The position numbers and the translations under genes are program-made. A stretch of DNA of 64,000 bases from assembly GCA_029210205.1 (NCBI GenBank), contig JARGOD010000001.1, positions 93,380 through 157,379 of the forward strand, given 5' to 3'. The notes under the pieces were generated by a model. That model had not been told where the DNA came from. It did no database searches and saw only the letters and a program-made list of their open reading frames with translations. The DNA comes from Verrucomicrobiales bacterium (GTDB taxonomy: Bacteria; Verrucomicrobiota; Verrucomicrobiia; Verrucomicrobiales; DEV007). Positions 34,057 through 43,704 of this stretch are shown here, piece after piece; within the stretch, counting starts at the first letter, position 1, and every line of letters starts with the position of its first letter.

Positions 34057-35262
34057 ATGAAACTATCAGCTATCATTCCATTCACCCTCGTTGCTGTTGC
34101 AGCGGCGACTCTCGCTGCCCAGCAGAAGGCCAAGAAAAAAGCACCTCCCGCACTGAAGTTTGAGGTCAAACAACTTCACAAAGATAACAGCGAGGGCATT
34201 GCCGTGGGCGACATTGATGGCGACGGAAAGCTCGATGTGGTCGCGGGCGAGTTTTGGTATCAGGCTCCCGAGTTCAAACAACTCCCAGTGAGGAAGCTCC
34301 TACCGTTTGGCGCCGATTACCTGCAGAACAATTCAGAGCATCTCCTCGACATGGATGGCGACGGCGATCTCGATGTTGTTGCCGGTGCCTTTACCCTGCC
34401 ACTGCTGAACTGGTATGAGAATCCCGGCCCGGGAAATTACGATAAGGGCATCTGGGAGATTCACGAGCTGGCCGATACCGGCTACGGACACAACGAAGCC
34501 ACCTTTTTGCACGACTTCGACGGCGATGGCCAGCCGGAGTTTATCGCGAACTCCTGGCGTCCTGAAAATCCGATGTTGATCTGGCGCTTCGTCAAAGACG
34601 AAGACGGCAAGATGAAGGCGGTGAAGCATGTCGTCTCGGAGAGTGGCAATGGACACGGTCTCGGATTCGGTGACATCAATGGCGATGGTCACGAGGACAT
34701 CGTCTTTCGCGATGGATGGTATGAGCGGCCCGCCGACGGCCCATTTTCAGGATCGTGGGAATATCATCCCGACTTTGTTTTTCCTCACGCAAGCTGCCCG
34801 CTACTGATCATCGATCTCAACGAAGACGGTCGCAACGATGTCATCTGGGCCGATGGCCATAACTACGGGCTCTACTGGGAAGAGCAGATGGAGCCTCAGT
34901 CCGACGGCACCATCGTCTGGCGTCAGCACATGATCGATAAGAAGTTCTCTCAGGCCCACACCATGGCATGGGGCGACATCGACAATGATGGAAAAGACGA
35001 ACTCATCACGGGCAAGCGCTACTTTGCCCACTCTGGCAAAGACCCCGGCGCTCACGATGAAATCACGGTGCACTACTACGATTGGAATCCTGAGGATCAG
35101 TCCTGGAACAGGAACTGGATTTCGAAAGCGCCGGCCGGTGAAGGCCCCGGCGTTGGGCTCCAGATTCGTCTTGAGGACCTCGATGAGAACGGCTGGAAGG
35201 ACGTCGTCGTTCCCGGCAAGAGCGGCACCCACATTATTTGGAATCAGGGCTGGACGAATTGA
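34057..35262 (+). CDS. Secreted FG-GAP/VCBS repeat protein
   Basis: This 401-residue protein has a signal peptide (about 1-21). Calcium-binding FG-GAP repeats of the type 'GDIDGDGKLDVVAGEFWYQ', 'DMDGDGDLDVVAG', 'DFDGDGQPEF', 'DINGDGHEDIVFRDGWYE', 'DIDNDGKDELITGKRY' and 'DLDENGWKDVVVPGKSGT' point to a seven-bladed propeller. It probably binds glycan or protein in the periplasm. It is related to the protein at 53142-54341. It starts 19 bases after the CxxCH gene, so co-expression is likely. Confidence 0.88.
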   Translation: MKLSAIIPFTLVAVAAATLAAQQKAKKKAPPALKFEVKQLHKDNSEGIAVGDIDGDGKLDVVAGEFWYQAPEFKQLPVRKLLPFGADYLQNNSEHLLDMDGDGDLDVVAGAFTLPLLNWYENPGPGNYDKGIWEIHELADTGYGHNEATFLHDFDGDGQPEFIANSWRPENPMLIWRFVKDEDGKMKAVKHVVSESGNGHGLGFGDINGDGHEDIVFRDGWYERPADGPFSGSWEYHPDFVFPHASCPLLIIDLNEDGRNDVIWADGHNYGLYWEEQMEPQSDGTIVWRQHMIDKKFSQAHTMAWGDIDNDGKDELITGKRYFAHSGKDPGAHDEITVHYYDWNPEDQSWNRNWISKAPAGEGPGVGLQIRLEDLDENGWKDVVVPGKSGTHIIWNQGWTN

Positions 35263-35291
35263 TCCTGATTTCGGATACTGACACGTAACCA

Positions 35292-35861
35292 ATGTCTGAC
35301 CACGAACCAGATCTTCCTGAAGATTCAGGGTCCAATGCTTCGCCTGATCCGTCGAGTCGGGTTGTCATTCCTGATGTCCTTCACTCGTTCTATGAAGAAC
35401 GCCCCTTCGTATCCTGCACGAGGTGCGGAGAATCGCTCAAAGACTTTGCAGAGGGGTTTCGCATCTCGAAAAGCTTTAAAGGGGACGAGGTTATCCTGGA
35501 GAGCGCCATGTGCATGCCCTGCATGGCGGCGATGATGGACGAAACGTCTGATGAATCGAAACTGCGACTCGAGGAGTTTCATGAAAAGCATTATCGAGAC
35601 GTCTCCGGCTTCGACGAGTGCGCACTTTGCGAGAATACCCTCGATCAAGTCAAGGACGACGAATTCAATCTTGTCGGTGTTTGTCAGGGAAACGACATGC
35701 TCGATAGCGCGCTGATCTGTTTCGACTGTCAGGAGGCCATGAACGAGATCATCTCAGAAGAGACGAGGCGAACGTGGGAACGCTTCCGGCAGGAGAATTT
35801 TCCGGGAGTCCCTTCAGATTTCGAGCCGATGCCAACCCGGCCGGCCCCGATTTCTTTCTAA
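35292..35861 (+). CDS. Cytoplasmic protein with four CxxC motifs
   Basis: This 189-residue protein has no signal peptide. Two tandem treble-clef-like units can be seen. Unit one has CTRCGESL and CMPCMAAMM; unit two has CALCENTL and CFDCQEAM. Each unit has the spacing of a zinc ribbon, so two zinc ions are likely. The repeated layout suggests internal duplication. I do not recognise the family. It follows the FG-GAP gene by 30 bases but is not exported, so it may belong to a separate unit. Confidence 0.75.
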   Translation: MSDHEPDLPEDSGSNASPDPSSRVVIPDVLHSFYEERPFVSCTRCGESLKDFAEGFRISKSFKGDEVILESAMCMPCMAAMMDETSDESKLRLEEFHEKHYRDVSGFDECALCENTLDQVKDDEFNLVGVCQGNDMLDSALICFDCQEAMNEIISEETRRTWERFRQENFPGVPSDFEPMPTRPAPISF

Positions 35862-35942
35862 GGACTGAGGACTGGCCTAATCGGGTAATTCAGGTTTCGT
35901 AAGTGCGAGAGATCCCTCGTCCCGCTTTTCTTATTCTGAAGC

Positions 35943-36881
35943 TCAAGCTTGCGGCAAAGAAACATCGCCTGGCGAGGGCGAAGAATGAGATGCCTGGCGG
36001 AAGAGATCCGCATGAGCGGCCACTGAGGTTTCGATTGGCTCGCCATAGCCGCCTCCCATCGTGATCACAAGAGGAATTCCTTTTGCTCTGGCAAAATCGA
36101 GGACCAACTCGTTTCGACGCATCATTCCTTCCCTACTCAGAGAGAGATGGCCGAGCCGGTCTGTTTCAAGAGCATCCACTCCTCCCTGAAAAAAGAGCAA
36201 ATCGAATTCCATCGGAGCCAGCTCTCTGGAAACGAATCTTTCGACACCATCGAGGTATTCGGAATCACCGATTCCCTCGTCGAGGGACATATCGTAGTCT
36301 GACTTCATTTTACGAAACGGAAAATTTTTCCCGCAGTGAAATGATACCGTCGTCACGGAGGAATCGTTTTCGAAGATTGCGGCGGTCCCATCCCCTTGAT
36401 GAACATCCAGATCGAGAATCACGACACGCCTGATTCCAAAATCACGCTGAGCAACTTTGGCGGCGACGGCGAGATCGTTAAAGATGCAGTAGCCTGACCC
36501 AAAATCCCGGTAGGCATGGTGAGTTCCTCCTCCCAAATTCCCGGCAAAGCCACTCTCCGAGACAGCTTGCCGGGTTGCTTCGATCGTGCCGCCAGTCAAA
36601 ATGAGTGTTCGCTCGACGATCGCTTCTGTCCAGGGTCGCAGACCGATACGACGAACCATCGAATCGTCGAGAGTGCCATTTAAAAAATCGCGGACGTAAG
36701 CGTGATCGTGCACGAGATACAAATCCTCTGGATCCATTCTTTCGGCCTCTCGAAATCGAAGCCTACCCTCCCGGACATCTTCTGAAAGCGACTCCATGAC
36801 GAGACGGTAGCGCTCTCTTGGAAACCGGGCTTCCGGATCCAGCCCCTCTGTATAGATTGGTGAATACCAAAGCGGAAACAT
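35943..36881 (-). CDS. Histone-deacetylase-family (arginase-fold) deacetylase
   Basis: This 312-residue protein contains the HDAC zinc-site blocks: 'GGGTHHAYRDFGSGYCIFND' with the His pair, 'VVILDLDVHQGDGTAAIF' with the Asp and His zinc ligands, 'VSFHCGKNFPF', and 'DLLFFQGGVDALETDRLG' with the third Asp. The acidic N-terminal region (about 40-60) is typical of bacterial acetoin-utilisation/APAH-type homologues. Substrates may be acetylated polyamines or small molecules. The ATG at 36881 begins MFPLWYSPIYTEG, as expected for the family. Confidence 0.93.
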   Translation of the reverse strand: MFPLWYSPIYTEGLDPEARFPRERYRLVMESLSEDVREGRLRFREAERMDPEDLYLVHDHAYVRDFLNGTLDDSMVRRIGLRPWTEAIVERTLILTGGTIEATRQAVSESGFAGNLGGGTHHAYRDFGSGYCIFNDLAVAAKVAQRDFGIRRVVILDLDVHQGDGTAAIFENDSSVTTVSFHCGKNFPFRKMKSDYDMSLDEGIGDSEYLDGVERFVSRELAPMEFDLLFFQGGVDALETDRLGHLSLSREGMMRRNELVLDFARAKGIPLVITMGGGYGEPIETSVAAHADLFRQASHSSPSPGDVSLPQA

Positions 36882-36910
36882 ACAAGCGAATTACGTTTGC
36901 CACGCGATCA

Positions 36911-37159
36911 CTAATCGTCAGCCGTCGGCAAATTCCGATGAGGATTACTGGCATCACGGGCCCCGGCAACGAGAAGTTGGTGAATCTGCTGCTGAAGCTC
37001 ACCTGGAAGCGGTCCCTCATCAGGGGACTCACGAACCAGCTTTTTTGCCTCTTCCACTTCACCTGCCTCAATTGCTGAGCGGATCAAACGCAAGCGTACC
37101 GACCAGTCCTCGGGATTGCGTTCCAGCTCTTCGTAAAAGTCCTCTTCACTAGCCCTCAT
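36911..37159 (-). CDS. Small TPR-like helical protein
   Basis: This 82-residue acidic protein has one TPR-like unit ('FYEELERNPEDWSVRLRLIRSAIEAGEVEEAKKLV'). It has no signal peptide. It sits between the HDAC-like and DUF1080 genes on the same strand (18 and 29-base gaps), so the three may form one transcript. A protein-binding role is inferred from the repeat only. Confidence 0.65.
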   Translation of the reverse strand: MRASEEDFYEELERNPEDWSVRLRLIRSAIEAGEVEEAKKLVRESPDEGPLPGELQQQIHQLLVAGARDASNPHRNLPTADD

Positions 37160-37177
37160 TCAAATCTCTTCCAATGC

Positions 37178-37873
37178 TCACCACTTCTTCAAGAAAATAT
37201 CTTTAAACTGAATCTTCATAGGTGGTCCTGAATGCAATTGCAGGGCCAACACCCCGGATAATTCACGTTCCTCTTCCTGCAGATCTTCGATGATCGACGT
37301 GATGTGGCCATTCAGAGACACCTCGATTCTACTGCCTTTCGCGACGATTTCATAAGTGTTCCATTCACCAGTTTGAAAGGATGTGATCGCATCGATGGCT
37401 GAGTCGACTGCGGTCTTCTCAAGATTTCCGCTCGACTGGATCACGGTAGATTCCCCGCGAGCTGCAAGCATTTTCCGTCCATGTTCGTCATAGATCGCCC
37501 CGAGCCATGGTGCGTCAGGCGGACTGATATCAACTTGATACCCCTTCGCATGTCCCGTTTCATCCATTTCTGAACGGACCTGAATACCGCTGTTAGCTTT
37601 CGGTCCGCCTTCAAGACGAAACTCCAATGTGAGAGAGAAGTCAGCAATATTCCCCCCCTGCCAGACTAAAAACTGATTGGTTTGACAGGGATTTGCTTCG
37701 GAAGCCGTTGCCGTTATTGCTCCATCCTCAATTGTCCAGTAGGACATGTCCATCGCCTTCCATCCCTTCATGGAAACGCCATCAAACAGCGCTTCTCCGT
37801 GGTCATCGGCAGATGTGGTCGGGCAATATAGCCAAACAATTGCCGCATAGAGCAAAGCGTCCTTCAGTCTCAT
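37178..37873 (-). CDS. Secreted DUF1080-domain protein
   Basis: This 231-residue protein has a signal peptide (about 1-22) and one DUF1080 domain ('EALFDGVSMKGWKAMDMSYWTIEDGAI', 'FSLTLEFRLEGGPKANSGIQVRSEM', 'LHSGPPMKIQFKDIFLKKW'). It is shorter than the two-domain paralogue at 25582-27021 and corresponds to its second half. Annotated as a 3-keto-disaccharide hydrolase family member, it probably binds or cleaves a sugar in the periplasm. Confidence 0.88.
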   Translation of the reverse strand: MRLKDALLYAAIVWLYCPTTSADDHGEALFDGVSMKGWKAMDMSYWTIEDGAITATASEANPCQTNQFLVWQGGNIADFSLTLEFRLEGGPKANSGIQVRSEMDETGHAKGYQVDISPPDAPWLGAIYDEHGRKMLAARGESTVIQSSGNLEKTAVDSAIDAITSFQTGEWNTYEIVAKGSRIEVSLNGHITSIIEDLQEEERELSGVLALQLHSGPPMKIQFKDIFLKKW

Positions 37874-38041
37874 AAGATTAGACTTTGCAAAGAAAACACT
37901 CCGATGTCCATGCCGTGATCAATGAAAGAGCATCTTTAGACCGGCGTAGCATGGTAAATTAATTACGCCTCATTCAAACCCATTGAATATTTGAACAAAT
38001 TCCTAATGAGAGGATACTTAAGCTATCTTAACGCTTCGCCA

Positions 38042-39643
38042 ATGTCTGTTAGAATTCGGATTTCAGTAATCGCCATTTCTCTTTTCTTAGCCGGTCAATC
38101 TGACTCGGTCAGGGCTCAGGGGATGAATTCCTACATCCAGGTGGAAGCCGCAAAGGCAAAAGGCGGCATCGATGGGTGGTATCGCGCTCGAAACTATACC
38201 CCCGTCTGGACTGGCGAGTATCTCGGCGGGCTCGCCCAGTTTATTCGTGAACTGGACGCCCACGGCCTTGCGCCATCACTCTTCCAGCTCGACGCCTGGG
38301 ACGCCCAATGGCGTGCGCCCAGTAATGACCCCAGAGCTCGTGCCGCGGTTGAAGTCGGGACGACCCAATTGGCCTTGTACGCGATTCAGGCAGCTGCCTA
38401 TGGTTTCGTCGATCCCGTCACCGTCCATGAAAAATGGGACCAGATCCCCCGCAAACTGACTGCTTATCATTTCCTCGATCAAGCGCTCCAGCAGCATCCC
38501 TCTCAGTTTGCGAGCTTTCTGCTGCGAACAGCGCCACCACAGGACGACCGCTACAAGGAGATGGTGAAAACCCTCGCCCGTTATCGAAAAATCGATACTC
38601 TCGGCGGATGGAGAAACCTCCCCGCAACAGCACAACCTGCAGGTCCGGGGAGCCAGTATCCGGAATGGAGCCTTCTCACTTCGCGCTTACAGGCAGAAGG
38701 TGACCTTCCGGGAGGTGCCGCAAAAAGCAAAAAGGGAATCATTGATCAGCGAACCGGGGAAGCAATTAAATCCTTTCAGTTCAGGCATGGAATTGAGCCG
38801 GACGGTTATATCGGGACCGCCACCCTCGACGAGCTCAACACTCCGATCCACTACCGGGTGAATCAGATCATTATCAATATCGACCGCCTTCGCTGGATGC
38901 CCCGAACCTGGGAGCAGTCGGAACATGTCGAGGTCAACATCGCCGAGAGCGCCCTTCGGGTATATCGCAACCAGCGCGAGGTCACCGTAATGGCTGTTAT
39001 CGTCGGAAAAAAAGGTGTCAGCGAGACCCCGGTTTTCCACGGTGACGTCCAGAGTATCTACTTTCATCCCTTGTGGAAAGTTCCAACATCCATTGCGAAG
39101 CGCCTTCTCGTCCCGGCTGCTTTCAAATCAGCAAACGGCCCTCACGCCTACATGGTCGAGCACGACTACGAAATCGTGAAGTCTTACGGTTCCAGCACCG
39201 CCCTGCCAAATACCTCGGAGAACCTGAATCTTGTCTCCTCCGGCAGCCTCCTCATGCAGCAAAAGGGCGGACCGAAAAATTCACTGGGTTTGATCAAATT
39301 TATCTTTCCGAACGATTCTGCCGTCTACCTTCATGACACCAATCACCGCGAACTATTTAACAAGGCAGATCGCGACTACAGCTCCGGATGCGTTCGCGTC
39401 CAGCGACCGGTCGAGCTTGCCCAGATTCTCCTGCAGGCGAATCCGGGTTGGAATTCTGCTTCGATCGAGGCGGCCATGAATGATGCCTCTAATCCAGATC
39501 GCCGGGAGGTCTTGAAACGGACCATGCCGGTTTATCTTAACTACTGGACCAGCACCATCATGGGAGACCGCCGCGTCCGCTTCGACAAGGACATCTATGG
39601 GCACGATGTCACGATGTTTCAGCGCTTCGGACTCCAGCCTTAA
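38042..39643 (+). CDS. L,D-transpeptidase (YcbB/LdtD-like)
   Basis: The ATG at 38042 gives 533 residues with a signal peptide (MSVRIRISVIAISLFLAGQSDSVRAQ); upstream TTG/ATG codons in frame are less likely. A YcbB-like N-terminal scaffold (about 40-215) is followed by a peptidoglycan-binding domain (about 235-280; 'AIKSFQFRHGIEPDGYIGTATL'). The YkuD catalytic domain ends at 'HDTNHRELFN' and SSGCVRV, with the catalytic Cys near residue 450. It forms 3-3 cross-links in peptidoglycan in the periplasm. Confidence 0.93.
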   Translation: MSVRIRISVIAISLFLAGQSDSVRAQGMNSYIQVEAAKAKGGIDGWYRARNYTPVWTGEYLGGLAQFIRELDAHGLAPSLFQLDAWDAQWRAPSNDPRARAAVEVGTTQLALYAIQAAAYGFVDPVTVHEKWDQIPRKLTAYHFLDQALQQHPSQFASFLLRTAPPQDDRYKEMVKTLARYRKIDTLGGWRNLPATAQPAGPGSQYPEWSLLTSRLQAEGDLPGGAAKSKKGIIDQRTGEAIKSFQFRHGIEPDGYIGTATLDELNTPIHYRVNQIIINIDRLRWMPRTWEQSEHVEVNIAESALRVYRNQREVTVMAVIVGKKGVSETPVFHGDVQSIYFHPLWKVPTSIAKRLLVPAAFKSANGPHAYMVEHDYEIVKSYGSSTALPNTSENLNLVSSGSLLMQQKGGPKNSLGLIKFIFPNDSAVYLHDTNHRELFNKADRDYSSGCVRVQRPVELAQILLQANPGWNSASIEAAMNDASNPDRREVLKRTMPVYLNYWTSTIMGDRRVRFDKDIYGHDVTMFQRFGLQP

Positions 39644-41385
39644 AGCCGCTTGAGAAGCATCAGGCGAAAATCCATCACTTCGGCTCCGGGAATTTCTGTC
39701 GCTTTCAGTGTCATTACTCCCTTCCCTGCCTCGAGCTTGATTTTACCGAGAGTCATCGCAGCCCAATCCTGCGTGTAACTTTCCGCCCGCGGCGAAAGAT
39801 CCCGCTCCCCTCCGAGCAGCGGACTGGAGTGCGCCTCGCTCACTTTTCCAACCAGCTTGGAGTCGCCAAAGCTCAGCTCCAGCGTTGACCCAACATTCTC
39901 AGGCTCACACGTGTAGTAGAGTTGCACTTCAAACTCCCCGGACTCAGCCACCTCGGCCTCCCAGGTAATCGAGTCATCCGTGGACATCCAATTCGAGAAA
40001 AAAGAATCATTCGGGAACTTGTTTGAACGCTCAATATTCCCATTCGGGATGCCATCCCGGGCAGGAATTTGGGTCCAGCTGTGACCGGGATGTGCGATCA
40101 CGAAGGGTCGAGTGTCCTCTCCCAGTTCCTCAGTCATCTCTTTCTTCCAGGCCTCCAGCTTCCTGGTCAGCTTGGCGTGCTTCTCCGGGAAATCTTTTCT
40201 GACATCGGTATACTGGCTCGGATCCTCAATCATGTCATAAAGCTTTCCGGTGGTGGAAAGCCGGAAGCGCGGAGTGCGCACACTCCACCTCCCTTTCCAA
40301 CCCGCAAAGATCGCACGATCCACAATCTCCTCCTCAGGTTCGCCGCCCATGATCACTGAGGCGAGGCTTTTCCCATCGAGTGGCTTTTCACTGATCATCG
40401 GAACCTCCGCCATTTCCGCAAGAGTCGGGAGTAGATCAATTGCGGCACCGAATGTCTTCACGTCCGTTCCAGCCGGGACCTTAGCAGGCCAGCGGATTAG
40501 CAACGGACTGCGAACGCCCCCTTCGTCGGTCGAGCCTTTCCGTCCTGCCATGCCGCCATTCCAGCGTGAGCCGTTCGGTCCGTTGTCGCAGAAATACATC
40601 ACGATCGTGTCCTCAGCGAGATCGAGCTCGTCGAGCTTCTCAAGAATCCGACCCACATTCCAGTCAATGTTTTCACACATCGCCAGTGCGGCACGCAGAT
40701 GGAGATCGTCCTCCTTCTCCGGCTCGCGATGACGCATCGCGATCTCCTTGTTCTTAAAGCGATCCCAGAACTCATCCGGCACCTGCATCGGAGAGTGCGG
40801 TGTGTTGTAGGGCAAGTAAACGAAGAAAGGCTCCTCGCCACTCTCCTCGATGAAATCCATCGCCTTGTCGGTGAAGTCATCGACGACGAATCCCTCCCCT
40901 TTGACGATCGTTCCATTGTGCTCCAGCATCGGGCTGTAATAGTGCCCCCAGTGGCCGGAGCAGAAGCCATAGAACTCATCGAAACCGCGGCCATTCGGAT
41001 GATAGGGATACTGCATCCCATTGTGCCACTTGCCGAAGGCTCCCGTGCGATATCCTGCGGCCTGAAAAGTGTCACCGATCGTGACCTCATCGAGATCGAG
41101 TCGCTCTCCTCCTGCCGAGGTGGAATAGACGCCGCTACGCTGGTGATAGCGACCGGTGAGGAATTCGGCGCGAGTCGGAGAGCAAACCGGCTGAACATAG
41201 AAACGATCAAAGCTCGCTCCGTCAGTTGCGAGCGAGTCAATGTGTGGCGTCGATAGGTTCGTGTTACCCGTGTGGCTCAGGTCACCCCACCCCTGGTCGT
41301 CCGTGAGAATGACGATGATGTTGGGTTGGCTGGCTAGCGCAATCAAGGGAGCAAACGCTACGCAGAGCAAGCATAAAAACTTCAT
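39640..41385 (-). CDS. Cys-type sulfatase (alkaline phosphatase superfamily)
   Basis: This 581-residue exported protein has a signal peptide (about 1-18). The metal and catalytic blocks are 'IIVILTDDQGWGD' and CSPTR at 68-72, where Cys68 is the residue converted to formylglycine. 'GYRTGAFGKWHNG' follows later. A C-terminal beta-sandwich (about 470-581) probably binds polymer. It removes sulfate from sulfated polysaccharides or glycosaminoglycan-like sugars; the exact target is unknown. The 3' end overlaps the convergent L,D-transpeptidase by 4 bases. Confidence 0.93.
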   Translation of the reverse strand: MKFLCLLCVAFAPLIALASQPNIIVILTDDQGWGDLSHTGNTNLSTPHIDSLATDGASFDRFYVQPVCSPTRAEFLTGRYHQRSGVYSTSAGGERLDLDEVTIGDTFQAAGYRTGAFGKWHNGMQYPYHPNGRGFDEFYGFCSGHWGHYYSPMLEHNGTIVKGEGFVVDDFTDKAMDFIEESGEEPFFVYLPYNTPHSPMQVPDEFWDRFKNKEIAMRHREPEKEDDLHLRAALAMCENIDWNVGRILEKLDELDLAEDTIVMYFCDNGPNGSRWNGGMAGRKGSTDEGGVRSPLLIRWPAKVPAGTDVKTFGAAIDLLPTLAEMAEVPMISEKPLDGKSLASVIMGGEPEEEIVDRAIFAGWKGRWSVRTPRFRLSTTGKLYDMIEDPSQYTDVRKDFPEKHAKLTRKLEAWKKEMTEELGEDTRPFVIAHPGHSWTQIPARDGIPNGNIERSNKFPNDSFFSNWMSTDDSITWEAEVAESGEFEVQLYYTCEPENVGSTLELSFGDSKLVGKVSEAHSSPLLGGERDLSPRAESYTQDWAAMTLGKIKLEAGKGVMTLKATEIPGAEVMDFRLMLLKRL

Positions 41386-41496
41386 AGAGCGAGGCTAGCA
41401 CCCTGCCGGGAACTCCGCAATCCCGCGAATGGGCCGCATTGGCTGCTGCACTGGAGCGTCGGAGCCGAATAGGAATTCCCTATCTATTTCGTTCCC

Positions 41497-42426
41497 TCAC
41501 TGGTCCGTGACCATCACAGAAAAAACGGTAGTTTCACCCTTACCAGTCGTGATCAATAGTAGATCCACATCATCCAGTTCGATCTCAAATTGATCGCCCC
41601 GCTCCAAGCTGTTGTCGAGTTCCTTCGCTCTTTCTCCCAACAAGCTCGAAAAGTCTTCCACGGTTGATTTCTTGAGTTGCAGGCCCCCTTGCAAAGCGAC
41701 ATGCTCGCCCAGGATATAGCACTGATAGTAGTCCCCTCGCCTGTCGACCCGAAAATTGATACCGCTCGCGGAAATATTCTTGGACCCGTTGCTCATTGGA
41801 GTGGTCTTGAACAATTTCAGACCATTGGCCTTGAACGCAGCTCTCATTTCATCCTCCGAATCTCCGATCTTTGCCCCGAAATAACTTCCTTCTTCAAAAC
41901 TGAACTGAACTTCTGCCGGAGCGGGAGCCGCTTCTCCCTCATGGCCAACATTCAATTTTTTGAGGAATTCCCGGGCTTTCAGAGCTTCTTCAATCTGCTC
42001 TTCTTTTGTCAGCTCCACGATGGCATTCTCAAGTCTCTTGATCGCAGAATCCCGATGACGTTCCAACTTTGCCTCCGCTTCCATCATTCGCGCCGCCCTA
42101 CTTTTCAGGTAGATGGCCCTAAGGCGAACCAACTCTCTCCACCTCGAGTCAGGCTCTGAGAGGCTTCCACTCCCAATGCTCTCGATCTCGGTGTCACAGG
42201 CAAGAACCAGGTCTAACTGACCGTCTTTCACCGCTTCATCTCGTTGGGCCTTAAGGTTACTCTTGTATAACCCCTCCAACTCCCTGACCGGCTTTTGCGC
42301 CTCTTCGGCTAGAACCTCGAACTCAAGATAGATAGCTCCCGGAGCTTCCGCGGCTTCAACCGTCGTCCAGTGGAGAACAAAAGAAATCCCAAGAAGAATG
42401 CCAACTCGGCGTATAGATCGACTCAT
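41497..42426 (-). CDS. Secreted coiled-coil protein (paralogous N-terminus to 7193-8626)
   Basis: This 309-residue protein has a signal peptide (about 1-25). A helical coiled-coil region (about 35-170) contains 'LEGLYKSNLKAQRDEAVKDGQLDLVLACDTEI', similar in plan to the secreted protein at 7193-8626. A C-terminal domain (about 180-309) has a compact alpha/beta look ('FEEGSYFGAKIGDSEDEMRAAFKANG'). The function is unknown. Confidence 0.7.
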   Translation of the reverse strand: MSRSIRRVGILLGISFVLHWTTVEAAEAPGAIYLEFEVLAEEAQKPVRELEGLYKSNLKAQRDEAVKDGQLDLVLACDTEIESIGSGSLSEPDSRWRELVRLRAIYLKSRAARMMEAEAKLERHRDSAIKRLENAIVELTKEEQIEEALKAREFLKKLNVGHEGEAAPAPAEVQFSFEEGSYFGAKIGDSEDEMRAAFKANGLKLFKTTPMSNGSKNISASGINFRVDRRGDYYQCYILGEHVALQGGLQLKKSTVEDFSSLLGERAKELDNSLERGDQFEIELDDVDLLLITTGKGETTVFSVMVTDQ

Positions 42427-42459
42427 GCTGTTTCGAGTGTGTGAATGTCACGGCATTCT

Positions 42460-43704
42460 CTAGAGTCCAACCTTCTCCCAAACCGCAAGCGCCGTCCGGA
42501 CCGCGAGAACGCACGATATCGCAAACCCGGCCGAAGCCAAGGCAATAATCCAGCGCGGCACTCTCCGCTCACCGATCAGTTCCTTACGCGTTCCGAGATA
42601 CACGAGCGCCGCAGCCAGGGCCGGGATCCCCAGAACAGTCAGCGCCTGAGCAAAAGTGATCAACTTCACCGTGCTGCCATCTTTCATGATCGAGAAAATC
42701 GCCACGGTCATCCCAACCAAAAGCGCCACCGAGGTGAGATGCAGCGGCCAGGGCTGGGAGAGCCGACTCCCCTTTCCAATCGAATCAGCCATGACCGTTC
42801 CTCCGATCATGGAATTCACCAGAAACGAGCTGAAGGCTCCAGCGACGATTCCGAGACTGAACATGACGGTGGCCCAAGAGCCGAAAAGCGGCTCAAGCTG
42901 GCGCGCGACATCATCAACCCTTGCGAGACTGACGCCCTCAGGGTTGCCGTAGAAAACTCTCGTCGCAGTAAGAAGGATCACGAGAGTAACCCCGCCGAGA
43001 ACGGAGATGCTGACCACAGAATCGATAACGCCGCGTTTAGCTTCACCTATCCCCCAGCCCTTCTCCTTAACGAGGTAGCACTGGTAGAATGCACCCCCGA
43101 CGGAAAACGTCGTCCCGATCATTCCGAGAAGCGCGATGAGATCGCCTTTGGAAACTTCCGCAATTGGCTCGAAAGATCGCGGCGTCAGATACGCGACCAC
43201 GAAGTTAATGAGGAAGGAAATTACCATGACGCCAATGAGAATCTTCATGAGCTTCTCAATCGAACCGTAGAGGTTCCGCATCAGATAGAGGCAGGAAATC
43301 ACAAAGCTGTTAAAGACGATCAGAAGGATCACTTGTGACATGACCGACATCGGGACGCCGCCATTCATCAACTCAACAAGTGGTGAAAGCCCCGCCACTA
43401 CAGCAATGTTGTTGCTCGACTGAAAGAGCGCCACAAGGAGAAATAGGATCAATCCTACCGCCACCGACACCGGTCTTCCGAGTCGGCTTGAGAGCTCGTC
43501 GCAGGCGCTGTTCTCGTAGACCACTCCGATTCTCGCGGCAAGGGCGACCATACCGATCATGAGAATGGCTGCGACAATGACCACCGGGATACCAAGTGGA
43601 CCAAAGGTCGCTCCCACCTTTGAGCTCGTGAGAATACTGCCGGGACCTAGAACAACAGCCGCGACCACGATCGCCGGCCCAACAGATTGAAGTAATTTTT
43701 TCAC
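42460..43704 (-). CDS. Nramp-like divalent metal transporter with altered metal site
   Basis: A GTG at 43704 gives 414 residues; a TTG at 43758 would add 18. Eleven or twelve membrane helices are predicted. The family pattern is clear but the metal-site residues differ. Helix 1 has GPGS where Nramp has DPGN, and helix 6 has 'GTTFSVGGAFYQCYLVKEKG' where Nramp has MPHN. Thus the Asp, Asn and Met ligands are all replaced. It may carry a different ion (magnesium-type relatives lacking Met are known) or another cation. It is divergent from an iron-type ABC importer. Confidence 0.8.
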   Translation of the reverse strand: MKKLLQSVGPAIVVAAVVLGPGSILTSSKVGATFGPLGIPVVIVAAILMIGMVALAARIGVVYENSACDELSSRLGRPVSVAVGLILFLLVALFQSSNNIAVVAGLSPLVELMNGGVPMSVMSQVILLIVFNSFVISCLYLMRNLYGSIEKLMKILIGVMVISFLINFVVAYLTPRSFEPIAEVSKGDLIALLGMIGTTFSVGGAFYQCYLVKEKGWGIGEAKRGVIDSVVSISVLGGVTLVILLTATRVFYGNPEGVSLARVDDVARQLEPLFGSWATVMFSLGIVAGAFSSFLVNSMIGGTVMADSIGKGSRLSQPWPLHLTSVALLVGMTVAIFSIMKDGSTVKLITFAQALTVLGIPALAAALVYLGTRKELIGERRVPRWIIALASAGFAISCVLAVRTALAVWEKVGL

